Positions 43,770-53,334 of a stretch of DNA of 64,000 bases are shown in pieces. Each line of letters begins with the position of its first letter. Position 1 is the stretch's first letter. The notes under the pieces were generated by a model that was not told the DNA's origin, made no database searches, and saw nothing but the letters and a program-made list of their open reading frames with translations. The stretch comes from Gemmatimonadota bacterium. Its GTDB lineage: Bacteria > Gemmatimonadota > Gemmatimonadetes > Gemmatimonadales > Gemmatimonadaceae. The stretch lies in assembly GCA_028287235.1 (NCBI GenBank), contig JAQBQB010000008.1:62001-126000 (forward strand), given 5' to 3'. The position numbers and the translations under genes were made by a program.

Positions 43770-45716
43770 TTACCTCGGTCGCGCAACCCATCGATTGTTC
43801 GTCGAATCCGCGTCGACCCAGATTCCGCCGTCGAGGTCGAGCGACGCGAGTGACTTCCTCGTGGTGATTCGAACCGTCGCCTGCTTCTGGTTCGTCTCCC
43901 AGATCGCCGGCGTCTGATGCATGCTCTGGGTGGTGCCGTCGGAATACGCGAGCCGCAAATCGACAGGCGCGGCCATTCCGCCGATGTTGTCGATCACCAC
44001 CGTGTATCCGCCCGGGCTCTTCACCACGCTGCGCACACCGAGGTCGATGTAATAGTTGCTGAAATACCAGTTGCTCCAGAACCAGTTCAGGTTCTTGCCC
44101 GACAGGTCATTGAAGCTGTTGAAGAAGTCCCAGGGAATCGGATGCTTGCCGTGCCAGCGGTCCATGAACCCGTGCAGGCTCCTCTTGAACGTGGTGTCGC
44201 CGAGCATGTCTTTCATGGCGAGATAGCCGAGTGACGGCTTGCCGTACGCATTGTTGCCGTAGGCCACGCCCTTGAGCACGTCTTCGGGCGTGACGATCGG
44301 AATGTCCTCGAGCGGCGACGGGTCGTGGGCCCAGGCGTTGACGCGGAAATTCTTGTAGAAAGCGTCCTCGCGATCCTTGCCCATGTCGGCCACGCCGATG
44401 AGATACTCGAACGTCGTGGCCCACCCTTCGTCCATGAACCCGTAGCGCGTCTCGTTGATCCCCATGTAGAAGGGGAAATAGCTGTGCGCAATCTCGTGCT
44501 CGACGACGAAGCGTGAAAACGTCGTGTCGGTATTCGACCCGTCGTTCACCATCATTGGGTACTCCATGTCGGCGCTGCCCTGAACGATGGTGGTCTTTTC
44601 GTAGGGGTATGGCACGCCGGGCCAGTTGCGCGACAGCCAGTCGAGCGAGTGCTGCCCGAAATGCACCATGTGGTGAAAGTCGGCGGCGGTGTCGTTGTAT
44701 GCAGCCTGCACGCTCGCACGGCGATGCGTGGCATCGTCGACGACCACGCTGGCGGCATCCCAGTCGTAGTGATCGCTCAACGCGAACGTCATGTCGGGAA
44801 TGTCGCTGGCGCGAAAGTGCCAGGCGTTCACCGCGTTGGGCTGCGTGACGCGCTTCATCGCCAGCTGCGCGTTGTTGGCGATCTGAATCACCGCGTCAGA
44901 GGTGAGCGAACGTTCGAAGCGCTGCGCGACGTCCGGCTGGAGCACCTCCGACGCGTTGAGCAGCGTGCCCGTGCCCCACACGAGGTAGCTCCCCGGTACA
45001 CGCACCGTCACGTCATAGTCGTTGAAGTCGCTGTAGAACTCCTGACTGTCGGTGAAGTCCATCGTGTCCCAGCCGTTGTAGTCGTCATACACGGCCACGC
45101 GCGGATAGAAGTAGGCCAGGAAATAGGTCGTCGAGTCGAGCATCCCTTCACGGCCGGCTTCGCGAGAGATCTCATAATGCCAATCGAACGAGAGGCGCAC
45201 CGAGTCGTGCGGCATGAGCGGTGCGGGCAAGGTGATCGGACGCCAGGTGAAATAGCGTGGATCGTCCTGGAGCGGCGCGGTCTGCCCGTTCACCGTGAAG
45301 CCGTCGAAGTGCAACCCCGAGGTGAGGTAGGCCTCGGAGGCGCCGCCGTCGCGCGGCGCGCCGGGCTTATGAATGTTCTGAAAGAGCTTCACCACCAGCC
45401 GGTTCAAGGTGTCCGGACTGTTGTTCGTGTACGTGATCTGCTCGGTGCCTCTGATCGTCCGGTCGGGGGGCAGCGCGGTGATCGTGATCGCGTACCGGCC
45501 GTGATTCTGCCAGTATCTCGCGCCGGGTCGTCCGTCTGCCGATCGCGTTCCGCTCTTGTACGCCCGCGTCACGGCGCGCGGCATGTACAAGGGCTGCGGA
45601 CTCGGCACGGGAAGAACGGGGAGACAGATGAGCGCGAGAAGTCCCGTCCTGGCGCCGAGCGACTTCGCCGGAGCCTTCATCGGAGCCTTCGTGGAGGTGA
45701 GCAGCAGATCAGTCAT
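43770..45716 (-). CDS. secreted M1-family metallopeptidase
   Basis: A 648-residue zinc aminopeptidase-like protein. After a signal peptide (about 13-40) a beta-rich N-domain precedes the catalytic domain. The exopeptidase segment ADMEYPMM stands in place of GAMEN, the zinc motif is HEIAH at residues 407-411 with the third ligand Glu430 in FMDEGWATTFEY. Enzymes of this kind digest peptides outside the cytoplasm. The longest frame continues to 46892 but runs into the next gene; the ATG at 45716 or the internal Met13 are the plausible starts. Confidence 0.9.
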   Translation of the reverse strand: MTDLLLTSTKAPMKAPAKSLGARTGLLALICLPVLPVPSPQPLYMPRAVTRAYKSGTRSADGRPGARYWQNHGRYAITITALPPDRTIRGTEQITYTNNSPDTLNRLVVKLFQNIHKPGAPRDGGASEAYLTSGLHFDGFTVNGQTAPLQDDPRYFTWRPITLPAPLMPHDSVRLSFDWHYEISREAGREGMLDSTTYFLAYFYPRVAVYDDYNGWDTMDFTDSQEFYSDFNDYDVTVRVPGSYLVWGTGTLLNASEVLQPDVAQRFERSLTSDAVIQIANNAQLAMKRVTQPNAVNAWHFRASDIPDMTFALSDHYDWDAASVVVDDATHRRASVQAAYNDTAADFHHMVHFGQHSLDWLSRNWPGVPYPYEKTTIVQGSADMEYPMMVNDGSNTDTTFSRFVVEHEIAHSYFPFYMGINETRYGFMDEGWATTFEYLIGVADMGKDREDAFYKNFRVNAWAHDPSPLEDIPIVTPEDVLKGVAYGNNAYGKPSLGYLAMKDMLGDTTFKRSLHGFMDRWHGKHPIPWDFFNSFNDLSGKNLNWFWSNWYFSNYYIDLGVRSVVKSPGGYTVVIDNIGGMAAPVDLRLAYSDGTTQSMHQTPAIWETNQKQATVRITTRKSLASLDLDGGIWVDADSTNNRWVARPR

Positions 45717-45769
45717 GATGAATCCCTGTCGTTCGCTGTCGCAGGAGCTTTGGTCGGGGAAGGCTTTCG

Positions 45770-46972
45770 CTATGCCGCGCGGGCCGGATGCACGTGGGCC
45801 GCGGCCGTCTCGCCGCGCCGCAGCGTGACCAGCGTGACCTCGGGACTCGCGCCAATGCGGAATGGAATTCCCCAATAGCCGGTGCCGGGGCTGATATAGA
45901 GCAGCGCGTCGCTCTCCGAATGCGCGCCCATGGCGTGCTCGAGGAACGGCGAGGCGAGGCTCCATCCGATTTTCGGAAGCGCGAACTGACCCCAGTGCGT
46001 GTGTCCGCTCAACGTGAGCGCCACGCCGCGCTTCGCCAGCGACGGCCAGAGCGCGGGGTTGTGCGCGAACGCGATGACGGTCGTGTTGTCCGGCACGTGC
46101 GCGAGGGCGCGCTCGATGTCGGGTGCGGCGCGCGAGCTGCCGCGACGTCCGCCGGCAGGGTCGCCCGTGCCGACCAGCGCAAGCGTAGCGCCGTCGCGGT
46201 GCAGGAGCTTCGCTTCGTTCACGAGCACCGTGCCGATGTCGGCGACGCGCAGCGCCCGCTCGACGTCGTCCCACCCGGCGTAGACGTCGTGATTTCCCGG
46301 AATCATGTACACGCCCAACGGCGCGTCGAGCTCGCCGAGCATGTGTGCATACACTGCGACGTCTTCGGCGCGGTCGTCGATCAGGTCGCCGGTCACGGCC
46401 ACGATGTCCGGCGCCAACGCGCGCGAGGCGCTCACGACGCGCTCGAGAAAGCGACGCGGCGTGTGTGGCCCGATGTGCAGATCGGACAATTGAACGATTC
46501 GCAGTCCGTCGAAGCTCGGCGCTAGACCGGGCACGTCGACGTCCACGTGCCGCACGACGAGCCGGCGCGAGCCGAGGTAGCCGAGCGCGAGGACGATTGC
46601 GACGATGGCGAACATGATTGCCGCGCCGATACGTCCCGCGACGAGCGCGTGGCCGAACGGCGCTCCGACGACCAGGCCAATCAGACCGCCGCCGGCCACG
46701 AGCGGCAGCATGAGCTGCGCGTACCAGAACGGCCGAACCACGAGCAGGCGGAACGCGGCACCCGGATAGAACGGCCATCCGCGCCAGCGCAGATACGCCA
46801 ACAAGGGCAGAGTGGCGTACACGGCGACGCCGATCGTCACCGCCGCCGCGCCGGGGAAGAGGCCGGCGGCCAGAATGGCCAACGTGCCCCATGCGATCGT
46901 GAAATACCCGATCACACGGAGCACGATGGTCAAGACAGTAGTCGATCTGCGGGCACGAGGAGGTGTTGCCAT
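45770..46972 (-). CDS. membrane-anchored calcineurin-like phosphoesterase (YaeI-like)
   Basis: A 400-residue protein with four or five N-terminal transmembrane helices (about 13-135), then a calcineurin-like domain: IVQLSDLHIGPHT, VTGDLIDDRAE, MIPGNHDVYAG, AFAHNPALWP and LSGHTHWGQF supply all the metal ligands. Relatives such as YaeI act on phosphodiesters near the membrane. It is 53 bases upstream of the M1 peptidase on the same strand, so the two could be co-transcribed. Confidence 0.9.
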   Translation of the reverse strand: MATPPRARRSTTVLTIVLRVIGYFTIAWGTLAILAAGLFPGAAAVTIGVAVYATLPLLAYLRWRGWPFYPGAAFRLLVVRPFWYAQLMLPLVAGGGLIGLVVGAPFGHALVAGRIGAAIMFAIVAIVLALGYLGSRRLVVRHVDVDVPGLAPSFDGLRIVQLSDLHIGPHTPRRFLERVVSASRALAPDIVAVTGDLIDDRAEDVAVYAHMLGELDAPLGVYMIPGNHDVYAGWDDVERALRVADIGTVLVNEAKLLHRDGATLALVGTGDPAGGRRGSSRAAPDIERALAHVPDNTTVIAFAHNPALWPSLAKRGVALTLSGHTHWGQFALPKIGWSLASPFLEHAMGAHSESDALLYISPGTGYWGIPFRIGASPEVTLVTLRRGETAAAHVHPARAA

Positions 46973-47016
46973 ACCTGAAAGTTACCCCCGCTGCGCCATG
47001 ACGATTTACTTCGTGT

Positions 47017-47718
47017 TTACTTCTTGCCGAAACCGGTGACGATCGCGTCCGTGTTGTGCGCGAAACGAATGCCGTAGACGCCGTCGGTGGACTTGAGCTT
47101 GCCCGGTCCGAGAACCTCGGACTTGGAGTAGGTCGCGACGTCGGTGCCGTTGATGTTGCACGTCACCTTGTCGCCCTTCACCGAGAGCGCGATCTCCTGC
47201 GTGACCGGCTGGTCCTTGCCGCCGGCCTTGTGCACCGCGGGGTTCGCCGTAGGCTCTTTTCCGCCGAGCTGAAACGCGGCCGGCCCAAAGCCGCGCACGA
47301 TGAAGGTGCCGTCACCGTACGCCGTGCAGTAGAGGTAGCTCTGAGTGTCGGTGCCCATGTCGTTGCCGCCGATGAACACGCCGTACGGATGCGGGTGACT
47401 ATTCAAGTTCATGTACTGCGGCTCCTCGAACTTCGCCTTAACGGTGTAGTCGCCGCTCGCGGTGTTTGCCGGATTCCAGAATGCCGCTGCCGGGCCCGTC
47501 GTCACGCGCATGCCGGTCCCTTCCTTGGCCAGCTTGTCGCTGCTGATGTTGCCGCCGCGACGTGCTTCGTTGGCGTCGACCTTTCCCGTCCAACCCGGCA
47601 CCGAGATGCCGCCGTTGGTCACGGCGCGCGCGGCTTCGGCCTGACCGTGCGCAACGCTTGCACCCAGCGTGAGCGCCGCGGCCGCAACGGTGAGCGTGAG
47701 ACTGTGAACGCGATGCAT
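47017..47718 (-). CDS. secreted protein of unknown function, LamG/DUF1080-like fold
   Basis: A 233-residue exported protein with a signal peptide ending SVAHGQ. The mature sequence (WTGKVDANEARRGGNISSD, ASGDYTVKAKFEEPQYMNL, CTAYGDGTFIVRGFG and YGIRFAHNTDAIVTGF) has the strand pattern of concanavalin-like glucanase/DUF1080 domains, which bind or cleave sugars, but no catalytic residues can be named. It is a monocistronic minus-strand gene. Confidence 0.72.
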   Translation of the reverse strand: MHRVHSLTLTVAAAALTLGASVAHGQAEAARAVTNGGISVPGWTGKVDANEARRGGNISSDKLAKEGTGMRVTTGPAAAFWNPANTASGDYTVKAKFEEPQYMNLNSHPHPYGVFIGGNDMGTDTQSYLYCTAYGDGTFIVRGFGPAAFQLGGKEPTANPAVHKAGGKDQPVTQEIALSVKGDKVTCNINGTDVATYSKSEVLGPGKLKSTDGVYGIRFAHNTDAIVTGFGKK

Positions 47719-47840
47719 GGTATCCTCTCGATGAAGTGTGGGTCGCCGATAACGATACAGCCCGTACGCGGCTCTTGGCTATGGACGGGAGGGGAGTGCG
47801 AAAACCTTTACACGGGTTAGCCCGCCGCTCGAGCCCTCTT

Positions 47841-49334
47841 CTATCCGTCGATGAGCGACGCGAGGACTCGCACGCCGTGGCGCAGAGCGGTCGACCGAAA
47901 GGCCGCATAGCCGAGCACCAGCCCGCCGCGCGCCAAGCGGTTCGTGGCGTACTGCGACACCGGAGAGAGCTCCAGCCGCTCCGCTTCGCCCCGAGCCGCG
48001 ACGTCCCGGTCGGAAACGCCCGGCGGCAACCAGGCTACGACTTTCATTCCGGAGTCGGACGGGCCGAGCTCGAGGAGATCGGGCGCGATGTCCTTCACGG
48101 CGCGAATGAGCGCGTTGCGCCGCGACTCGTACAACAGCCGCATGCGCCGCACGTGCCGCGGAAAATGTCCCTCGTTCATGAAGTCGGCGAGCGCGGCCTG
48201 CTCGAGCGTGGGACTCTGCCGGTCGAGCGTGAACCGCGCGTCGGCGAACGCTTCGACGAGCGGCTCGGGCGCAACGACATAGCCGACACGCAGGGACGGA
48301 AAGAGCGTCTTGCTGAACGTGCCCACGTACAACACCGGTCCGCCGTCGCTCAGTCCTTGCAGCGACGCGATCGGACGGCTGGCGTAGCGAAACTCGCTGT
48401 CGTAGTCGTCCTCGACGACCCACGCGCGCGCCTCGCGCGCCCAACGCAGGAGCTCGAGCCGGCGCGCGAGCGACATCGTCATGCCGAGTGGGTACTGGTG
48501 CGACGGCGTGACGTAGACCATGCGGGCCGAGGGCGCGCGCCGCCGTCCGTCGTCGACGCTGATACCTTCGTCGTCGACGGCGACGTGCACGAGCGCCGCT
48601 CCCGCGGCGTGAAACGCGCGCCGCGCACCGGGATAGCCGGGATCTTCGAGCCACACTTCGTCGCCGGCGTTCAACAGCACCTGCCCGATCAGATCGAGCG
48701 CCTGCTGCGCGCCGTTGGTGATGAACACCTGCGCGGGCGTGCAGGTAACGCCGCGCGCGGCCGCGACGTACGACGCCACCGCGGCGCGGAGCGGCGCGTA
48801 GCCGCGCGAGTCGCCGTAATCGGCGAGCGCGCGGCCGGAGCGCTTGAGGCGGCGTGCGACGAGACGCGACCAGACGTCCCAGGGAAAGGCGTCGACGGCG
48901 GGCAGGCCGGTACGAAATGGACGCGGCGGACCGCCGCGTGGGGCGAAGCGCGTCTCGTCGCCGAAGCCATCTTCCTTGCGCACGGCCGGCGTGTGCATGC
49001 GCGGACGCAGCGGCTGAACGAGTCGCCGGCGCCGCAGGTGCGCCGTGAGTAGATCGTCGGGGATCGACGTCGACACGAACGTGCCCGACCGCTCGCGCGA
49101 CTCCACGTAACCCTCGGCGCGGAGCTGCGAGAGCGCGGTGGCCACCGTGACGCGCGACACCGAGAGCTCGGCAGCGATGACGCGCGCCGGTGGAAGCTGG
49201 GCGCCGGGCGCGAGCCGGCCGGCGACGATCGCGTCGCGCAACCCGTCGTAGATCTGCCGGTGCAGCGGCGCGTCGGACGTCGCGTCGATGCGCACGAGAG
49301 TCAGCGGGGCTCGCGATGCCGAGCGTGGGCTCAT
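47841..49334 (-). CDS. MocR-type regulator (GntR helix-turn-helix fused to aminotransferase domain)
   Basis: A 497-residue regulator. Residues about 10-80 are a GntR winged helix (LHRQIYDGLRDAIVAGRLAP, LSVSRVTVATALSQLRAEGY); the rest is a fold-type I aminotransferase-like domain (FITNGAQQALDLIGQVLL, DPGYPGARRAF, YVTPSHQYPLGMTMS, the Schiff-base Lys in GTFSKTLFPSLRVGY). Such proteins sense pyridoxal 5'-phosphate and often control PLP synthesis or a divergent neighbour. It is divergent from a GNAT acetyltransferase, with repeats between them. Start 49334 is preferred over ATGs further upstream because it leaves the operator region free. Confidence 0.9.
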   Translation of the reverse strand: MSPRSASRAPLTLVRIDATSDAPLHRQIYDGLRDAIVAGRLAPGAQLPPARVIAAELSVSRVTVATALSQLRAEGYVESRERSGTFVSTSIPDDLLTAHLRRRRLVQPLRPRMHTPAVRKEDGFGDETRFAPRGGPPRPFRTGLPAVDAFPWDVWSRLVARRLKRSGRALADYGDSRGYAPLRAAVASYVAAARGVTCTPAQVFITNGAQQALDLIGQVLLNAGDEVWLEDPGYPGARRAFHAAGAALVHVAVDDEGISVDDGRRRAPSARMVYVTPSHQYPLGMTMSLARRLELLRWAREARAWVVEDDYDSEFRYASRPIASLQGLSDGGPVLYVGTFSKTLFPSLRVGYVVAPEPLVEAFADARFTLDRQSPTLEQAALADFMNEGHFPRHVRRMRLLYESRRNALIRAVKDIAPDLLELGPSDSGMKVVAWLPPGVSDRDVAARGEAERLELSPVSQYATNRLARGGLVLGYAAFRSTALRHGVRVLASLIDG

Positions 49335-49340
49335 GTATTT

Positions 49341-49373
49341 TGGTCCTATCATATTGAACGAACTGGCTCTATG
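49341..49373. promoter_or_regulatory. direct repeat between mocR and GNAT genes
   Basis: TGGTCCTATC (49341-49350) and TGGCTCTATG (49364-49373) are direct repeats with a 23-base offset, about two helical turns. A further CTGG/CCAG pair surrounds the second copy. MocR-type regulators bind direct repeats in divergent promoter regions, so this is a good operator candidate for the adjacent regulator. Confidence 0.6.
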
Positions 49374-49404
49374 CACGAACCAGACATTCGATAGAATACT
49401 CGAC

Positions 49405-50121
49405 ATGACGCACGACATCAACGCACTCGGACAGCCGGTCGGCCCGCCGATCGGATCGTGGACGCCGCCGTCGTTTCCCGCGCGGGCGCCGATGCACGGC
49501 CGCTACTGTCGCGTGGAGCCGCTCGACCCCGCCGCGCACGCCGAGTCGCTCTTCGCCGCCAACGCGCTCGACACCGACGACGCGATGTGGACCTACCTCG
49601 GCTACGGTCCCTTCGCCACGCTCGACGAATACACGTCGTCGCTCGCCAGGCGCGCGGCGGAGCGCGATCCGCAGTTCTACGCGATCGTCGATCAACGCAC
49701 CGGGCGCGCGGTCGGCGTGGCGTCATACCTGCGCATCGATCCGCCGAACGGCGTGATCGAGGTGGGACATCTCGCGTTCTCGCCGCTGCTGCAACGAACG
49801 GTGGCCGCGACGGAAGCGATGTACCTCATGATGGCCCGCGCCTTCGAGCTCGGGTATCGGCGCTACGAGTGGAAATGCCACGCGCTCAACGCACCCTCGC
49901 GGCGCGCGGCCACGCGCCTCGGCTTGAGCTTCGAGGGAATCTTCCGCCAGGCCGTAGTCACGAAAGGGCGCAGCCGTGATACGGCGTGGTACGCGGCGAT
50001 CGACTCCGAGTGGCCGCGGCTGGACGCGGCATTCCGGCAGTGGCTCGATCCGCGGAACTTCGACGACCACGGCCAGCAACGGGTGGCGTTGTCGGCACTG
50101 ATGATGCCAGGTGCGGAGTGA
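49405..50121 (+). CDS. GNAT-family acetyltransferase (RimJ/RimL-like)
   Basis: A 238-residue acetyltransferase of the RimJ/RimL type. RYCRVEPLDPAAHAESLFAA opens the domain, GVASYLRIDPPNGVIEVGHL and MYLMMARAFELGYRRYEWK carry the acetyl-CoA site, and SRRAATRLGLSFEGIFRQ ends it. The acceptor is unknown. It is transcribed away from the MocR regulator, a common pairing, so its expression is probably controlled by PLP status through that protein. Confidence 0.88.
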   Translation: MTHDINALGQPVGPPIGSWTPPSFPARAPMHGRYCRVEPLDPAAHAESLFAANALDTDDAMWTYLGYGPFATLDEYTSSLARRAAERDPQFYAIVDQRTGRAVGVASYLRIDPPNGVIEVGHLAFSPLLQRTVAATEAMYLMMARAFELGYRRYEWKCHALNAPSRRAATRLGLSFEGIFRQAVVTKGRSRDTAWYAAIDSEWPRLDAAFRQWLDPRNFDDHGQQRVALSALMMPGAE

Positions 50122-50222
50122 AGAACTTTCCGTGCGCTTGCGGGTCCCATACCGGTGGTTATTAATCAACAGGCGCTGTTCGCCCTTCTGTACATCTGTA
50201 GAAGTCGCCGCTGAGGTTTCCA

Positions 50223-51041
50223 ATGACGTCCAGAACGCACCGTACGTTCGCTGCTCTGCTCGCCACCGCTCTCCTCGCCGGCTGCGGATCGGATTCGCCG
50301 ACCAGCCCTGCCGCGCATCAGCCCGTCGATCTCGCCGCGATCATCGCCCAGAGCTCGAGCGGCGGGATCAACTCGATCGCCGGTGCCAGCACGCTCGCGT
50401 CGATTCCAACAACGCTCGGCGCGCCGGCGATCGTCCCGTCGGTATGCACCTACTCGTCGACGACGACTGGATTCACTTGCCCGCCGATCAACACCGCGGG
50501 CGTGACATTCAACATCACGTACTACCTCGCTGACGCCGCAGGTCATTCGCAGTCGCAAGTCGACGTCAACACCACGGCATCGGTGCGAACGGTCACGGAC
50601 GCGAGCGGAACGATCGCGGTGCCGAGCACTCCGGGCACCGGCACCACCATCGCACTCACGAACCACAGCGACATGACGCTGAGTGGTTTGCTGACGACGT
50701 CGCGCCTGCTGAACGGCAGGACGGCGGGGCACTTCGACGTCACGACCACGCCGGCGACAGGTCCCGCGGTCCACTCGATCGTGAACGATACGTCGGTCAC
50801 CGCCAATGTTGCGTTCCCCGCAGCCGCGAACACGACGTCGTCGTGGCCCACGTCGGGCACGATCACGAGCGACACCCACACGACTACGACCGTCCCCGTC
50901 CTCGGCTCGGTGAATGCGACGGTACATTCGGTGATCACGTTCAATGGAACGAATCATCCGACGATGACCGTTTCGGTCGGCGGCGTGCCGGTCACCTGTA
51001 CGCTCGACCTGTCGGGCCAGACGGCGCCGACTTGCTCGTGA
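50223..51041 (+). CDS. Thr/Ser-rich lipoprotein
   Basis: A 272-residue lipoprotein with lipobox LLAGC (FAALLATALLAGCGSDSP). The mature part is rich in Thr, Ser, Val and Ala with a repeating beta-strand pattern (TTTGFTCPPINTAGVTFNIT, SVITFNGTNHPTMTVSVGG) and four to five cysteines. It looks like a surface-exposed beta protein. No family is recognised. It lies 16 bases upstream of an MFS gene. Confidence 0.75.
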   Translation: MTSRTHRTFAALLATALLAGCGSDSPTSPAAHQPVDLAAIIAQSSSGGINSIAGASTLASIPTTLGAPAIVPSVCTYSSTTTGFTCPPINTAGVTFNITYYLADAAGHSQSQVDVNTTASVRTVTDASGTIAVPSTPGTGTTIALTNHSDMTLSGLLTTSRLLNGRTAGHFDVTTTPATGPAVHSIVNDTSVTANVAFPAAANTTSSWPTSGTITSDTHTTTTVPVLGSVNATVHSVITFNGTNHPTMTVSVGGVPVTCTLDLSGQTAPTCS

Positions 51042-51057
51042 CGGCGACGCCAGTGGA

Positions 51058-52290
51058 TTGATCAACAATCCCTGGCGGGGACTGCGCGGCCTTCCGGCCG
51101 ACGTCTGGATCATCGTCGCGACGTCGCTGGTGAATCGCGCCGGGATGATGGCGCTGCCCTTTCTCGTCCTCTATCTCACGAAATACCTTGGCGTGTCCGC
51201 GTCGCTCGCCGGGCTCGCGATTACGACGTACGGTATCGGCGGCCTGATCACCGGCCCGATCGCCGGCAGGCTGTGCGATCGATTGGGGACGTTCACCGTG
51301 ATGCGCGCATCGCTCGCGCTCACGGGCGTGATCCTGCTGCTCATTCCATTGGCGCACGACTTCCGGCTCGTGGTGGTGCTCACCTTCCTGTGGGCCGTCG
51401 CCGCCGACGCCGTACGGCCGGCGACGTTGTCCGGCCTCACGGAGACCGTGCCGCCCGAACAGCGCAAGGCGGCGATCGCGCTCAATCGTCTATCGGCGAA
51501 CCTCGGCATGAGCATTGGGCCGGCGGTCGGCGGATTCCTCGCGATGGTGTCCTTTCCGATGCTGTTCGTCGTGGACGGCGTGACGTCGCTCGCCGCCGCT
51601 GGAGTGTTGTCGGCGTTGTTGTGGTATCGAGCGCGAAATGCGGCGCCGCGACTCCCGCGGCCCGCGCCGCGCGAATCTGCTCGGAGTGACGCCGCCACGA
51701 AGTCGGCTGTTTGGCACGACCGCGCCGCACGAGTGCTTTTCCTCGCCGTCTTCCTCGTCGGCGTCGTGTTCATGCAGCACCAGGGCGCCATGCCGCTCTA
51801 CTTCGTGCGCGACCTGCACTATCGCGAGTCGTTCTACGGTATGCTCTTCGTGTTGAATACGCTGATCATCGTGGCGATCGAGGTGCCGGTGAACCTCGCC
51901 ATGTCGCACTGGCCGCATCGCCGCTCGCTCATGCTTGGCGCATTGCTCACGGCGTGCGGCTTCGGCGCGATGGGATTCGCGCACTCGTCGCTCGCGCTCG
52001 CGGCTACCGTCGTGGTGTGGACGTTCGGCGAGATGATCTTCTTTCCGGCGAGCACCGCGTACGTGGCCGACATCGCGCCGGCCGGCCGGACCGGCGAATA
52101 CATGGGCGGATACGCGAGCATGTTCAGCCTCTCGATGATCGTGGGCCCGTGGGCGGGCACCGCGTCGCTCGACCGCTTCGGGCCGGCGGCCACGTGGGCC
52201 GGCGTGTTCGCCTGTGGGCTGCTTGCCGTCGGCGTGATCGCGGCCGCGCGGCATCAGCCGAGCGCGGTGTTGTCGGCGGAGCCGCGGTAA
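51058..52290 (+). CDS. MFS transporter (drug/metabolite efflux type)
   Basis: A 410-residue, 12-helix transporter. LVNRAGMMALPFLVLYLTKY and AGRLCDRLGTFTVMRA (loop 2-3), then ETVPPEQRKAAIALNRLSAN and GPAVGGFLAMVSFP, resemble MdtH-type drug pumps. The start used is TTG 51058, which has no strong Shine-Dalgarno sequence and only 16 bases separate it from the lipoprotein stop; it may be translated by coupling. No ATG gives the full first helix. Confidence 0.82.
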   Translation: MINNPWRGLRGLPADVWIIVATSLVNRAGMMALPFLVLYLTKYLGVSASLAGLAITTYGIGGLITGPIAGRLCDRLGTFTVMRASLALTGVILLLIPLAHDFRLVVVLTFLWAVAADAVRPATLSGLTETVPPEQRKAAIALNRLSANLGMSIGPAVGGFLAMVSFPMLFVVDGVTSLAAAGVLSALLWYRARNAAPRLPRPAPRESARSDAATKSAVWHDRAARVLFLAVFLVGVVFMQHQGAMPLYFVRDLHYRESFYGMLFVLNTLIIVAIEVPVNLAMSHWPHRRSLMLGALLTACGFGAMGFAHSSLALAATVVVWTFGEMIFFPASTAYVADIAPAGRTGEYMGGYASMFSLSMIVGPWAGTASLDRFGPAATWAGVFACGLLAVGVIAAARHQPSAVLSAEPR

Positions 52291-52339
52291 GCTGGTCGTC
52301 GTCCCGGCAACGTGCTTCGCTCCTATGCGACGACGCGCA

Positions 52340-53239
52340 TCAACGCTCTCCCACCGCCCACAGCCAGGCCGCGCCGCGCACGCCGCTCGAGTCGCCGTGC
52401 ATGTTCTTCACGACACGCGTGACCACCGTATCAGAGAATACATATTGCGGCAGCAGTGCCGACACCGTCTCGGCGAGCGCCGGAACGTTCGACATCCCGC
52501 CGCCAAGCACGATGACGGTGGGGTCGAGCACGTTGATCACCGACGCCAGCGCGCGCGCCAGACGATCGTGATAGCGGCCCATCGCAGCGAGCGCCTGCAC
52601 GTCGCCCCGCTCCGCGCCGGCGACGATCGACTGGCTCGTCGCCGACATGCCCGACCGCTCGGCGAAATCGCGCTCGAGGCCGGGGCCGGAGAGGAACGTC
52701 TCGATGCACCCGCGTCTGCCGCAATAGCAGGGCGGCCCGGGCACCTCCTCCGCCGAGATCCACGGCAGCGGATTGTGTCCCCACTCGCCGGCGATGAGGT
52801 TCGGGCCGTCGAGTGCGCGGCCACCCACGACGATTCCGCCGCCCACCCCGGTGCCGAGGATGACCCCGAACACGACGTCGGCGCCGGCGGCCGCGCCGTC
52901 CGCCGCTTCAGAGATCGCGAAACAGTTCGCATCGTTCTTGAGTCGCACCGGGCGGCCGAGGCGCGCCTCGAGATCCCGGCCGAGCGGCTCGCCGATGAGC
53001 CACGTCGAGTTCGCGTTCTTCACGAGTCCGGCGGGAGTCGCCGTGCCCGGAATGCCGATGCCGATGCTCCCGCGCTCACCCGCCAAGCGCTCGATCTCGG
53101 CGACGATCTCCGTCAGTGCGTCGAGCGTGGCAACGTACGCGCGCGGCGTCGCGATGCGCGTGCGCGCGACGATCTCGCCACGGTCCGCCAACGCGATGGC
53201 TTCGATCTTCGTTCCGCCGAGGTCGATACCGATGCGCAT
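52340..53239 (-). CDS. ROK-family sugar kinase
   Basis: A 299-residue kinase: RIGIDLGGTKIEAIALADRG holds the phosphate loop, GIGIPGTATPAGLVKNANS and LKNDANCFAISEA the sugar and catalytic segments, GVILGTGVGGGIV the ATP site and CYCGRRGCIETFLSG the zinc motif. It lacks a DNA-binding domain, so it is a fructokinase, N-acetylglucosamine kinase or mannokinase rather than a repressor. It is downstream of susD on the same strand but a terminator separates them. Confidence 0.9.
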   Translation of the reverse strand: MRIGIDLGGTKIEAIALADRGEIVARTRIATPRAYVATLDALTEIVAEIERLAGERGSIGIGIPGTATPAGLVKNANSTWLIGEPLGRDLEARLGRPVRLKNDANCFAISEAADGAAAGADVVFGVILGTGVGGGIVVGGRALDGPNLIAGEWGHNPLPWISAEEVPGPPCYCGRRGCIETFLSGPGLERDFAERSGMSATSQSIVAGAERGDVQALAAMGRYHDRLARALASVINVLDPTVIVLGGGMSNVPALAETVSALLPQYVFSDTVVTRVVKNMHGDSSGVRGAAWLWAVGER

Positions 53240-53284
53240 GTCGAAGTCGTAGTCGTAGTCGTGGTCTGAGGAAGAGTAATAGAA

Positions 53285-53318
53285 AACCCCGGGCCACCAG
53301 CGACGGCAGCCCGGGGTT
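53285..53318 (-). terminator. intrinsic terminator after susD
   Basis: On the minus strand AACCCCGGGC and GCCCGGGGTT pair with a 14-base loop and run into TTTTCTATT. It lies 17 bases past the susD stop and before the ROK kinase start. Confidence 0.75.
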
Positions 53319-53334
53319 CGTCAAACGATCGAGC

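Noticed and set aside
43770-46892. A 1040-aa version of the M1 peptidase
   Set aside because: The added part is an out-of-phase reading of the neighbouring phosphoesterase gene.
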